The notes under the pieces are model-generated. The model was not told where the DNA came from, ran no database searches, and saw only the letters and a program-made list of their open reading frames with translations. From Oxytricha trifallax (Eukaryota > Ciliophora > Spirotrichea > Sporadotrichida > Oxytrichidae), in contig ARYC01002631.1 of the NCBI GenBank assembly GCA_000711775.1, forward strand, positions 1 to 64,000: DNA of 64,000 bases, given 5' to 3'. Shown here piece after piece: positions 22,760-34,856 of this stretch. The translations under genes and the position numbers were made by a program. Position 1 is the stretch's first letter; every line of letters starts with the position of its first letter.

Positions 22760-24350
22760 ATCTTTTAAAAGGAAATATAGTAGAGTCAGTAGTATATAAA
22801 TTTAAAGAAAATGGTTTGATCTCTCCTATTTAATTGAATAGACCAATTAATTTAAATAGATATACTTAAAATAATTTCATTAATAATAAAACTTTATCTG
22901 CTTAAAAAAGGAAATTGCCAGAAATAATATATAAATAGTTAATAATTGAAAAGCAATTTATTTTATTTAGAAATTAGTAACTTTTTATAAGTTAAAATTT
23001 ATCTTTCTTAATCATTTCAAATAGAATTATGAATAACAATTAGACATAATTTTTTTAATGGAAATAAAGATTGTTTATGAAATTGAAATATTAACTTAGA
23101 TTCAAAAGTAAGTTAAAAAATCCAAATTCGTAAAAATTTCAAAAAACCAGTTTCAAGCAAGTCCTCTCAGAATCTACCAAATAACATGTATTTGAAAAAA
23201 ATTGCTCTTATTTAAATTTAATAAATAAGTTAAAATATTTCGCATACCGAGAATATAATAAAATTTATTTATAATTTTATATATTTAGCACAAACGTGAA
23301 GAATTATTATAGTTATTTTTTGTAGATATATTTTTTTTTTATGTTAAAAGCAATAATCTTTGATTGAATTAAATTATCTATATCTATCTTTGTTTTAAAC
23401 ATCCTTAAATTTTTTGGCTATTCTAACTGAATTTTTTGATTTTCAACAAACATCTAGCGGACAAGTTGTAAATTTATATCGTTTATAAAAGATTAAATTG
23501 GAAAGATAACTATTTGGGGGGGGGTTGTTAATTGACTATATTATTTGAATATATCATTTTATTATTAAATAAAGAAGCAGCACTGTGAAATCCTTTTATA
23601 GCATTGTTTTTCTTATACTTAATCTTATCAAGACTATGTTGCATATCACTAAACTTCTCTCACTTATAGATGAGGAGTAAGAACCTAAATCAGTAAATAA
23701 CATTTCTGTCTTACTGTTAAAAATTACAAACTGCTTTCTTCCTTATTAATCTTCAATAAAACTGACAAATTAATTTGACCAGATTAAACTCATGAAGTTA
23801 AACATCGCTATGAGCATTTTCTTTGCAACAAGATTTGTATTGCTATTATAAAATGAGAGGGAAAAAGGTTTTATAAAAGATATTAAGAAACTTATGACTT
23901 GTTTAAAATCATATCCTACTTTTGTCTTTGTTGTTGGCAATTATTATAGTATGGAGGAGAAGGAAGTAAATAATTAAATGGTGATTTTACATTATTAACT
24001 TATAGTAATTAGCAGTTTACTGAGCAAATGTTTGTTTTAATAGTAGAACTTAAATAAATGTGTAATACGGACTGATTCAATACGACTATAAAAATCCAAA
24101 ATTATTGAGAATTAAATTAGCAGTAATACATTATAATTTAAACTCTTAGTTTTTAATTAATTAATTGACGAAATGTAAAGGAAAATTAAAAAAATAAATG
24201 TATTTTTTAAGAATAATTTACTCTCTTAAACAAGTAGAAATCAGTTTTAAAATTTCTATAAGGTGTCAATTAGTTTTATATTTTTTATGCAAATCTTTTG
24301 AGTTAATAATACTATGACTTATTTTATTTTAATAAAAATAAAAATTAACT
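22760..24350. other. AT-rich spacer with a G9 run
   Basis: No gene recognised. A run of nine G (23,516-23,524), ATTTGGGGGGGGGTTG, stands out in DNA that is about 80% AT. Confidence 0.55.
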
Positions 24351-24359
24351 TAGATTAGT

Positions 24360-26322
24360 GGTCAATATTCTGAAGAGAAAGATAGAATTACTAAACTGAT
24401 CAAGGATTTCCAAAAAAGAAAGTTAAGAGAGCTGCTCTAAAATTGCATCGATGATGAAAGTGAGGAGATTTATTACAGTTAAAAGGATTACTTTTATCTT
24501 AATACAAATCTAAGAACTTAATCCTCAACAGAAACTATATAATCATTTTTTATGGAGAAACAATTTGCTTGAACAGCATTTTAAAATCAAGAACTGGTAT
24601 AAATTGAGTTCTTAAAATAAAACTCAAGTCTCCAAATGAGAAACAAGAAATTCCACAGATACAAGATATATCTTCAAATAAGTTAGAAAAAAAAGACCTC
24701 TATAGATTCAATATTCAACTTCATTCTCCATAAGATTCAGATATAAAATTATTAACAACCATCATACTAATATGGAATAAAAATTTTCCTAAATAACTGA
24801 AAGAATACATAAAAAATAGGTGATAATAAAATTTTTTTAATTCTTTTATATAAAGAGCTTCTCTAGAGAAAGATAACTTGATATGGTAGATGACTCGCAT
24901 TTCTTCGAAACATTTAAATCTTTCTTAGCAGCAGCGAAGATAATTTTAACAACAATTTTTATGATAACTCACAACTTCCATAAGAATGGACTGATGAGAA
25001 ATCATCAGTGTCAGGACCCAAATTTTTCAGATAAATCTCAATATTCTTATCTCTCCACTTAACTAAAATAATGATGCTTTTTGTTAAATAAAATAAAAAT
25101 TAATAAAATTATTAGATTAGGAAATGATTAATAAGAATTTAATAATTTATATTTAGAAGGCCTCTGGATAATATATAAGAGAATGACACTTGAGGAGTGC
25201 AATGCTTTTTACCTCAATGAAAAAGCACCACTAATGTTGTAAATGGACATGAAAAATACCAAATAATTTAATAATACTTCCATCTATACTATCAACCTAA
25301 AAATTTCGTCAAGCAATCAATAAAATTCAAACCCCAAAGAAAGATAGTAAGAAGAGGTTTATTTCATTGTAAATTTTGGAATAAGTGAAGATGACTTTAC
25401 TCCTTACCAATATTCATTTGTCAAAAAGTTATATGGTTATATTTTTGAAAATAGTTCAGAAGCAAGGAGATTAGCAGTGCAAGACATGACATTGGAAGAA
25501 GATCCAGCAAGAAACACAATAGAAAGTAACTATATATAGTTAGTGCAAGATAGATTAGATTCATAAAGTCAGACCTAACCTAAATGATTACTAAAATAAT
25601 AAAAAATAGCATTGATTCCTGCAAAAAGAATTTTCAATTTCAAAAAAATTACTTAATTCACAATTCAAATGGCCAAGATGTTTGAAGAAGATGGTTTACC
25701 CTAATATCTTCAAAAAGAAGAGGAAATACTATGAAATGAAGAGGAGAGAAACACTACAATAAAGGATACCAAATAAACTTCAAGAAAAGTCAAAGATTAT
25801 GGAACACTGAAAGGACATCTGTTCCTCAAATAAAAACTTAAGGATTCCATAGACGCAACCAGAGTGATGTCATTAACTAATTATATATAGAATTAATTTT
25901 TTATAATATTAGAATCAATGAATATAAGAAGTTTTTTATTACATATTGCCAAAAATAAAATATAAATAAATCTTAGCAAACTTTTAAGATGTATATTTAG
26001 TGATATATTTTATATCATCTCCAAAAGTAAGATGCCACTCGCATAAAAAGAGAGAGCAATATCAAATGCTAATTTATTACTGTTAAAGAAGATTTTAATC
26101 AGTGAAATTGAATAATAAAATCATAATTATTTTAAATAAGATCTAATATAATTGTCATTAATAAGATAAGCTATTATATAAAAAATGAGAGTGGATACCA
26201 TTTACCGTAATGATCTTGTGTCTAATCAGATTTTTTAATATTATTTTCCATTTATGTATGTCAGAATACTCTTAGATATGCTCGAGTTGACTGATCTGAC
26301 AGATTTTACCGGGTTTCTGTGA
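24360..26322 (+). CDS. Long unrecognised ORF, partly decayed
   Basis: Plus-strand coding-like stretch ending at TGA 26,320-26,322. Parts: SEEKDRITKLIKDFQKRKLR near the start; a 127-codon run from about 25,182 (RMTLEECNAFYLNEKAPL, SEDDFTPYQYSFVKKLYGY, QDMTLEEDPARNTIESN); after one frame change a run of about 247 codons broken by one TGA (TIQMAKMFEEDGLPQYLQKE, then VRILLDMLELTDLTDFTGFL at the end). Acidic/basic composition and length argue for a real gene. No family recognised. Could be a germline-limited gene or a decayed macronuclear gene copy. Confidence 0.5.
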
Positions 26323-26613
26323 AGTCAAACTTGAATAATTATATTATTATATATTTATTTAATGCTTAATAAATATAAAATATGATTCACTGTTCTAGAT
26401 TATGCATGCTTTGAATTATTATTTATTCATTAAGTATTGCGTTAAATTCTTTGATTACATATTATCTTAAGACTTTTAAGTCAAGGTGTTCAATTCTTTT
26501 AGACGTGTAAAAAATTATTAAGCCAATCCTATCACAAAAAAGAGGAAAGTATTTTACTTTTTCTTCTAAACATTGCTAAGATATAGCGGTCATTACCATA
26601 AATAAATTTGTTG

Positions 26614-26982
26614 TCATTACTTATTAAGCTTTTATTACTTTTATATGATAAAAGAAAAAAAGATTACTAGTAGCATAGACTTTATTAACCATGTATAAAA
26701 GTGATGTTTATAGTGCTATATTTGGCATGACTATGAGTCAAGGCTCTCACTTGAACATGCTGCTATTAACTTAAGTGACTACATTCTATATGAAAGCATT
26801 ATTCTTTTAGCTATTCTACAACTCTGGTTAGTCGAGGTCTCTTCTAGACCAATATTGACAAGCTTCACAGAGAGCTCATTGCTTTGGGGAGAGAATTAGT
26901 ATTGGATTGCTAATTCTTGGACTGCTTGGTCAGCCCATTGATGGAGAATTTTGGCAAGACTAGGAATATTAAAATAAGGCAT
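26614..26982 (-). CDS. Unrecognised 122-residue ORF in a GC-richer patch
   Basis: ATG 26,982, TGA 26,614-26,616. Starts MPYFNIPSLAKILHQWADQA, then VQELAIQYQFSPQSNELSV and KLVNIGLEETSTNQSCRIAK, ending in a hydrophobic segment (MLLVIFFSFII) that could span a membrane. GC is higher over the first two thirds. The same frame is open upstream of the ATG for at least 15 codons. The plus strand also has a long frame here, but it contains a TGA and reads less well. Possibly a macronuclear-destined segment; no family recognised. Confidence 0.45.
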
Positions 26983-27559
26983 TTAAGACCTTCTTACTCT
27001 ATGATTGGTGACTAAGATCATTATCATGTTTCACGCTTTTACTGCACCTGGTCATTGCCATTAACTGTTGAAGTGTGAACTATTTGTTATTTGTTTTCTT
27101 TTTGTTAATTTCCTAGGCCATTAAATTGATTAAGCATAGTTCATAGATTTTTTTTATTGCTCAATAGTTGATAATTAAAAGTTTGATTATACAATTGATT
27201 ATAATTTTAGAGTTTATGTTCATCGATTTGTAAATTTATCTAATCTAAATTCTAACTCTTGCAATAAGGATTGATTTAACAGCATATTGATAACTGATAT
27301 CATTTCTTTTTATTACAATAACTTCATTTTTGGTATTGAGCTTCGTTTGCTTTATTCATTTGGATCAATTAAATAATGTAAATAATTTCATAGTCATTCA
27401 AAAAGCATTACATTTATTAAAATTCAATTATAGATTGCTCCATATTTAATTTTGATCACTATAAAAATAATAATATAATTACTGATTTATCATCAAATAT
27501 TTCAACATTATGTTAAATAGCTAATTTTTTTCATTTTAGTATGTTAATTCTAGCCTTGA

Positions 27560-28260
27560 CGAACTTGATTGATTCAAAACCTTATCTTTGTCATTTTGTA
27601 TTGCATACTCATCTATTTTAAAATCAAACTTGTTAAAGCACATTACTATTTTTTATTAATACATTGACCTTAAAACTTAAAAATAATATTTTGATGGTTT
27701 CATAAAAATTTAGATTTCTTCCTCTGCTTAATCATCATTGTCTCAAAAAGCAATGTCCTCTTCTAATTCATCTAACTGCTATTTCAAATGTTAACAAATT
27801 ACTATTATAATTTATGGTAATCTTATATATTATTGGGAGTATTTAAATCTAGGTACAACTCTCCTTCTTGAGTTAGCCCTCGCTAAGTTCTTCATTTGCT
27901 CTTCCCAAGTTTTTACATCTTACATCATTAGATCTTGCTGCCTTCGAATTTATGAATCCTATAGCCTCCTGAACTCCTATAAGTCACTCTTCTATGCTTT
28001 TTTATTTCCTTTCATCTCATGTTTTTTATCTAGCTAGACTATGTTATCTCTTTCCAGTTCTTTGCATCCCCTAAGGAGTTAATTATTTTCATGATTTGAA
28101 TTTAATTGGCATTGTTTAAGCTCTAGATCATTTTATGAAGAGCATTATAGTTGCTATATGATTATGTAGTTAACACCCTAGATCAGATGTAAATTCATCT
28201 TTTTACTAAGAATTGTGTGAGAGGAAGGATTTTAGAAACATACTCACTTCATTTAATAAT
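27560..28260 (-). pseudogene. Coiled-coil protein ORF, partly decayed
   Basis: Minus-strand frame of Glu/Gln/Lys-rich sequence with heptad-like pattern: NDLELKQCQLNSNHENNQLL, RGCKELERDNIVQLDKKHEM, SDLQEFRRLQDSQIRRQQDL and VKTWEEQMKNLARANSRRR. After a frame change near 27,840 it continues as HLKQQLDELEEDIAF then DDQAEEEIQIF with one TGA between. Many Gln codons are TAA/TAG, which fits the code. Predicted long coiled coil, probably structural; no specific family. The 5' end is unclear above 28,200. Confidence 0.5.
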
Positions 28261-28519
28261 CGAAGATCCTAAACCTTAATAATAGAATGTTCGTTATAAA
28301 TAACATTAATTTATTTAATGAGAGATTGTTAATTAAGCATATGAGCTACTAATGTTCAAATTTTAAGATAAAGTAGTTTTATTCCAATAATCTGTAGTTT
28401 ACTGTTCTTCATCCTAGTTTTATCTCAAAGATCTGATCTCACATTCTACCTCTTAAAAAGTTGACTCTTGTTACTAGCTATAGTAAAGAGTTGAGTAAGT
28501 TACTGCTAATTATTTTATA

Positions 28520-31480
28520 AGTTATTATCGATTAAATCCTCGACATAAACTCCAATAAAATTAATGGTATTATTACTCATACTTTAAAATCAAAAAATAT
28601 TACGATTTTTTCGATATGAAAGACAATTTTTTCTGTTTGTAACTATTTTACATACGATATTTATATATATGGCTAATTGCAAAAGCATCGTAAGAATAAT
28701 TCAAATCTGTAGAAGTGTTAATCTGTGAAGGATTGAAATAAAATCTCTGATGTATTTGCTGATTTTTAATTTGATATTTGTTTTGTTGAAACCAGTGCTG
28801 TCTGGACTATCTAAATCGATAACTTTTTTATATAAAAAGTTAGAAATTTTTTCTCAGCCTTTCACCACTTATGCCTACTGTCATTGTCATGCTTATTTTT
28901 TATGATGATTATTTCTTACTGATCTCTCATGATATTCGTAGATAAGCGGTGTCTTTAAATTCAAATCACTATTTAGTTTTTCTATTAAGTATATTCAAGT
29001 TCATTTGCTAAATTTTACTCGATTTCATTATTAATTGTAAATAATCCAAATTATTCCAAATTAATAAATTTACTTAATCTTTCATTCTCTAAGCATCGTA
29101 GATGCATTTCAATTGGCAGTATCATTTTAATAATATTTCTCTAAAATATAAACTATTTAATAGCTGTATTTTATCAAATGTTTATGCAAAGTATAATTAA
29201 GAAAAGCAGAGAATTGAAACAAAACCTAATAGATATCATAGCAGTTCTTTAGCTTTACAATTTATTTAAAACCCTGCTTTGCAGCCCTAAAATATTATCA
29301 GAAATACTATCCCTTAAACATAAAAAAAGTAGTCTTCATTAAAGTAAGTCTGATAGAATAGAGAGTCAAAGCAATATAAATAATATCTTTACTTCTTTAA
29401 AATATATTAATTGAAAGTAAAACTTATTTTTATTGTTATATAAGACAATCAGATTAAACTCAGCTAATGTATATAATTAAAACTAGCTACAAAAAATGAT
29501 GGTAAAAAAGCAATTTACATCTGAATAGGATATAAAAGTTTAATCACTAAGATAGTGGAGATTTCCCAAACATGTCCCTGTAATAACAACTCTAGTAAGA
29601 TAATAATTTAAATTCTTAACAATAATATGAATTCTTGGACATGAAATATATTTGGAAATATAATTATGATACAAAAATTTTACAAAGGAAATCAGCAGAC
29701 AAAGTGCCTTTAAAATAAGGTAAGAAAATTTAATCAGAAATTTAACCTATAGTGAGAAATTGAAAATGTTAATAATTTAAATGATTAGTAGACTTAAATT
29801 TCACAATGGGCTACATCAGCCTATAATAGTAGTATCAATCAATAATTATTATTTGAGAAAACATTCTTAATGTTTATTTGTCTATAATATTTAGTCATTT
29901 TCGAATTAAAAATCCCCATTATACTACTCTATTTTTCTTGGCAGATACGTTAAGAATATAATAGTTATATTAGAAATCAAAAATTTAAGCTGGAAACTTA
30001 ACTTTAACATGCCCCTTCATTAACTGCTGATTTGAATAAACTGATTTAATCCTCTTATGGGGAAATTAAAATCTTTCAGACATGGTTTATTAGTGCAGAT
30101 TTCTTTTTAATATAAAACTCAAGCTAAACTAAAAACTTACACCAAAATTAAAAAGAGATAAGAGTCAAGGCTGGAGAAAATAATCTAATTAAATTTAATG
30201 AATATGATAAGTGATATATTATAAATTAATATATGTGTATACTCTGAAGAAATAGATATCACAACATAACTTTAATAAAATTTTGAAGTAGACAAAAGTT
30301 GAAAGTGACTTAAGTAATAACTTTATTCTGAATTTAAACAAGAACAATAGGCAAATCTATTGCAAGACTGTCAAATTTTAAACAAGATTTCAGCATTAGA
30401 AATCCTCTTCAAATGCAGAAAGCGATAGCATTAAACACAAAGCGAATACATTTTAAGAAATATTTTTAATGATAATGAAGTCAATTGAGCCTGTGATTTC
30501 TTCTTTCAGGCCTTATACTCAACTTAAAGCCAATTTAAGTAACAACATAAAGTAGTACTTCATCTTATTTACTAGTTTAAAATGTTCTAATAACACATAA
30601 AGACTCGTCTATTGACGGAGGAATATCTAAACAAAATAGCAATAATTTAGGTGAAAATTTGCTAAATAAAAATCAAACAAAGATTTCACCAGAAAAACCA
30701 AAGAAATTAAATCTCTAGATAATGAATTATACTATAGATACTACTATCAAATGATGATTAAATATTGTCAAAGCCGAAGTTCTAATTCCTCCTATAATTA
30801 TCACAACTAACTTCGATTTCAAAGATGATAATATAGATTTTAGAACTAATTTCCCTCACAATCAATTAACTTAGAATATTTAAGCACATCTTTTAATGCA
30901 CCTGAATGGAATGAAAGTCTTATGTTGTCCTCCATTAATATGATGAAAGCTATCTACGAATATAAATTTGGAATAATCAGGGGAGAGGCAGTCGGCTATT
31001 AAAAAATAGCTAAGAACTTCCTCAAATAAAAGTGATTTAATTACATTAGAAGTAATCTAGTAATATAGGCAGTTAAGGGAATATCAATCTATCAATTGTT
31101 ATTATGCATCCATTGTATTATAAAAAGCAACAGGAGAGTAGTTAGTTCTAGTAAAAGATAAGCTAAAGATTAAGAGAGCCAAGAGTAGCTCACTTGATGA
31201 TGAATAGATGCAGTTTTATATAAAGATTGTAATTAATTTATTAAATAATAAATAGGTGTTATTTAATGAGATTCATTAAATATTGTATAATTAGAAATCT
31301 TAGAATCAAGATATCAAAATTATATATTTTTAAATATATATATTCTCCAATTTATTTGTTAAAAATAATTAAAATTATGATGATGATTAACGAGTTATAC
31401 TCAAAATAAAATTATTTAACAATTCACTGTTTAATACTAAAATCAAACCATCAATTTTAGTCGTGAAGTAGACGTTTCTG
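28520..31480. other. AT-rich region, no gene recognised
   Basis: About 3 kb. Several frames of 60-80 codons are open under the TGA-only code but have no motif and could be chance. No transposon ends seen. Confidence 0.5.
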
Positions 31481-31529
31481 AAGTGAGTTGACGTGGCAAG
31501 TCGTGAACTAAAAAACTTCAAAAGCCACC

Positions 31530-31640
31530 TCACCCCCCATTCCACTTCTTCCTGTACCGAGATGCGTACGAGACAAGAGCCTAGTCCCGACTAGGGGTAT
31601 CTCCCGCAGAGCTCACAGTGATCCGCTTCCTGTAGTTAAA
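31530..31640 (-). other. GC-rich island, probable 3'-terminal coding segment
   Basis: About 110 bases, GC-rich. The minus frame reads NYRKRITVSSAGDTPSRDQ, ALVSYASRYRKKWNGG, then TGA (31,530-31,532). The island begins after ...TTTTAACTACAG, which resembles an intron acceptor or a segment edge. Looks like the C-terminal end of an unrecognised gene. Confidence 0.5.
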
Positions 31641-32287
31641 ATTATAATTAACAAAGATTAAGATATTTTGAGAATTATAACTTTTATAAAACAAAATTAT
31701 AATAATGGGAAATATAAAACTTCATATTTATATTTAGAAATTATCATGATAATAAAGAACATGTCGTCTTTAAAATGTTTTTGTTTTCTTATAAAGAATT
31801 TATTAGCTAATTTACATAATATTGTTGCTGCAATAATTTTAGATAATTATTTAAACAATAACTTAAATTACAAAAGTAATTTAAGTTATTAATATATATT
31901 TAAATCTTAAAATTAAAACTTTTTATTTTTAATTGATAAAAGCTCATTTGATTTTATGAATTTAACAATATATTATTTCGATTAAATAATATTAAGAGAA
32001 AATATAATTAATATTTATTCAGTTTTCCATAATTATAAAAAAGGTTTTTTTAATGTAATTATTTCTTATAGATTAAATGAATAAATCTTCTCATACTCTA
32101 TATATAATTGGCTAAATTTATATTATTAATCTAGTATAATCGAAATGAGGAGATCGTTATAAAGAAATCAAAAATGCAATGAATTAAGATTATGATCATT
32201 TCAGAGTATACTAATGTTTTTTCAACTGTAGATATTATGAATTAAGATTAACTATTTTAATTATCAACTCTATATTACTAATCAAAC

Positions 32288-32623
32288 ATGGAGAATTCTA
32301 ATTATTTATTTTTTTCACTTTTCCTGATTTGTTTGTATTTTAGCGCAGTCTAAGCGATGTATCTGTAGTAGTCTCCAACTTTTTTCTTAAATGTTTCTTA
32401 GATATCTTCACTATATCTTCAGGGTATCTTCATTGTATCTTCCTCAAAAAAATAAAAGTCAAAAAATATTAAAATTAACAACAACAATAGCAATAGCAAC
32501 AATAGTAACAACAATAATAACAGTAATTAAATCAAAATCAAGCATTTTTATGAGTCTGGGATTTTTTCTAAAAAATCCAAATTTTCTAGAATTGTTAGTT
32601 TGAAAATGTAGTTATTAAGATGA
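32288..32623 (+). CDS. Small secreted-type protein, left arm copy
   Basis: ATG 32,288, TGA 32,621-32,623, 112 codons. N-terminus MENSNYLFFSLFLICLYFSA then VQA is a textbook signal peptide with a cleavage site near residue 23. Mature part: MYLQQSPTFFLNVSQISSLY, then VSSSKKQKSKN, then a long Asn/Ser run (about 18 residues), ending KIKHFYES before the frame leaves the arm. The run occurs as poly-Gln in another frame, with only CAA/CAG/TAA/TAG codons. Family unknown; location likely secretory pathway or surface. Confidence 0.6.
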
Positions 32624-32692
32624 CGATGAAGAGTATGATGATGAAAACAACTAAAAGTTGATGAATTTAAAATTTCGAAATTCTCTGGAATT

Positions 32693-32968
32693 TCAACTAG
32701 ACTCATAAAAATGCTTGATTTTGATTTAATTACTGTTATTATTGTTGTTACTATTGTTGCTATTGCTATTGTTGTTGTTAATTTTAATATTTTTTGACTT
32801 TTATTTTTTTGAGGAAGATACAATGAAGATACCCTGAAGATATAGTGAAGATATCTAAGAAACAATTAAGAAAAAAGTTGGAGACTACTACAGATACATC
32901 GCTGAGACTGCGCTAAAATACAAACTAATCAGGAAAAGTGAAAAAAATAAATAATTAGAATTCTCCAT
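32693..32968 (-). CDS. Small secreted-type protein, right arm copy
   Basis: ATG 32,968, TGA 32,693-32,695, 91 residues. MENSNYLFFSLFLISLYFSA then VSA gives a slightly better signal-peptide cleavage site (A-V-S-A) than the left copy. The rest matches the left copy (MYLQQSPTFFLIVSQISSLY, Asn/Ser run, HFYESS). Differences from the left arm seen here (Ser for Cys, Ser for Gln, Ile for Asn) all change amino acids. The stop lies at the arm edge, so this is probably the original gene and the left copy its inverted duplicate; that is inference. Confidence 0.6.
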
Positions 32969-34199
32969 GTTTGATTAGTAATATAGAGTTGATAATTAAA
33001 ATAGTTAATCTTAATTCATAATATCGACAGTTGAAAAAACATTATTATACTCTGAAATGATCATAATCTTAATTCATTGCATTTTTGATTTCTTTATAAC
33101 GATCTTCTCATTTCGATTATACTAGATTAATAATCTCAATTTATTCATTAATTTTCTTGCTACATATATATAATATCCACTGATATGTGTCTTAATACTT
33201 ATATTACTATAAAATAATTTTGTTTTCCATTAAACTATTATATTATAGTTTATGATGAAATGTCAAGAATCAAAACTATTTCTGTTTATTTAATCATTTA
33301 TTGTATTGTTTTGCTTTAATAATTTCTAATATACGTATGTGTCGTATATAAATTCAGAACAACTAACAAAAACTGGAAAGAATTCGAGAATTAATAATTT
33401 ATCAAATTTATTTTCTTAATATTCAAATATTTTTTAAGAAAAAGAGAGGCCACTTTTAAAACTATAATTTAGAACTCATGATTCTAAGGTGATAATTTAT
33501 AAATATTAAATTTTATTAAAATTTTTACCTAATCAAAATGTAAACATTTCCTGTAAGTTCACATTTAAATTCATAGTAAAAATAATATGATTTAAATAAA
33601 AATACATAATTAATGCTGATATATATGAAGAAAACTTCTTGGAATTTACTGTTTTTTATATTTAAAAAAATAAAACATTTGAAATAATATTTAAATTGAT
33701 TATGATTTTATAATCAATACATAAACTCTGAAATTATATAATTTATTTAAGCATTTTAAGATGAATTACATTTTCCAAAGCTTTAAATAAATAGTCAAAA
33801 AAATCAAAAAAAAGATCCCCGATTAGCAAAAAATATCACAGAAAAACATCAATAAATAAAATAGAAAAATATTTTTATTGTTGTTGTATAAATATAATTT
33901 TTAGAGGAGAGTTATAAAGTAATTTTTTGAATATTGTGTAAGTTCAATTTAAATATGGAAATTTTCTAATAAAAATATTAATTTCTAGTTTTAATATTCT
34001 ATTTTCTGCCATGCCAATACAAATCATAAAATTTATAAGACAATTTTTGAGATATAAGCAAATCTAATCTCTTGCTAGTCAAAATCAACATTTCAATATA
34101 TAATTCTTTAAAATTTATGTAAGCATTAATACGATTTATGAAAAATAGGATGATTAAGAATTTGATCAACAATAGTAGAAACAAAATTGACAAGAATCA

Positions 34200-34450
34200 T
34201 AAATGTATATCTAAAAAACGTTTCAATGTCTCTCTCTATTAACTTTTGTGAATTCTGCCATCTGATCAAGTGAATACTTCATGATCCTTTCTTTGAGCTA
34301 CACTGTGAAGTCTTGGTCTCTCCACATCTCTGCTCATGGCAGGAAAGGACTACTAAAAAATAATAAATTTAGATATACTTTTGTAACTTACATTTTCTGG
34401 GAGAGAATAGGCTCCACCAGCATCTCCACATTTAGTTTTCATTTTATTAT
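34200..34450 (-). repeat. Intron-containing dispersed repeat, copy 2
   Basis: Minus strand: exon-like GCCTATTCTCTCCCAGAAAAT, GTAAGTTACAAAAGTATATC ... TTATTTTTTAG (about 40 bases), then TAGTCCTTTCCTGCCATGAG. Downstream frame MWRDQDFTVQLKERIMKYSL then DQMAEFTKVNRERH to TGA. The stretch GACTTCA..CTCAAAGAAA matches copy 1 (GACTTCAACGAGGAACTAAA). Confidence 0.55.
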
Positions 34451-34856
34451 TATTCATATTTAATTTAATTTATCAATTCTAGATTATTATTAATAATCAT
34501 TATAATTATGAACCCTATTTATTAAACAAGTTGAATAATTTAATTTCTTTTTCATTCTTTATATATCTCTATAAACAATCAAGTTATTAAACTTAATTTA
34601 AATCTATTTAAAAAATTTTAAAAGTTATTACTCTGTCTTATTAAATGAAAATGTATTAAAATCATGAAACTTAAAAAAAGGATAGCTTCTCAATTCATTT
34701 CCCTTAAAATTTCAATATCGCATTAGCTTTTTAATTTGATTTAAATGATTTATTATTTAAATTTATTTATGATTGAAAGTAAGAATTAAGGGCTTAAATT
34801 CCTTGAAATTCTAACTACATGACATAAAAGAAACGAACATCTGCATTATCCGTAAA

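Larger units (their letters stand above)
19220..22760. mobile_element. Old TBE relic
   Basis: Order from left: 57K fragment (minus), an interior stretch, 22K remnant (plus), transposase remnant (minus), the same plan as the TBE at 1-3092. Both telomere-like ends are gone. Homology is easy to see in the 57K linker but eroded by many indels elsewhere, so this is much older than the other copies. The 57K-22K interval is about 1.2 kb rather than about 0.55 kb and holds an unrelated ORF (20,171-20,480), which suggests later insertion. Confidence 0.82.
32112..33143. repeat. Inverted repeat carrying a mirrored gene pair
   Basis: Arms 32,112-32,557 and 32,699-33,143 (about 446 bases each, a few percent divergent) around a 141-base spacer. 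Each arm includes an ORF plus about 180 bases upstream. The ORFs converge on the spacer. No transposon-like ends noticed. Confidence 0.92.

Noticed and set aside
23516-23524. G9 run as a telomere remnant or quadruplex site
   Set aside because: A single homopolymer without further G-tracts cannot form an intramolecular quadruplex and does not match the G4T4 unit; possibly a sequencing-prone homopolymer.
31668-31892. Plus-strand ORF starting MRIITFIKQNYNNGKY
   Set aside because: Very AT-rich composition (Ile, Asn, Lys, Leu) and no motif; expected by chance in this DNA.
32391-32603. ORFs starting MFLRYLHYIFRVSSLYL on both strands of the inverted repeat
   Set aside because: A different frame of the same arms gives a complete ORF with a clear signal peptide and no need for standard-code assumptions, so that frame was preferred.
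34281-34463. Plus-strand ORF starting MILSLSYTVKSWSL
   Set aside because: Antisense to the intron-containing repeat copy and spans its intron-like core, so not a gene.
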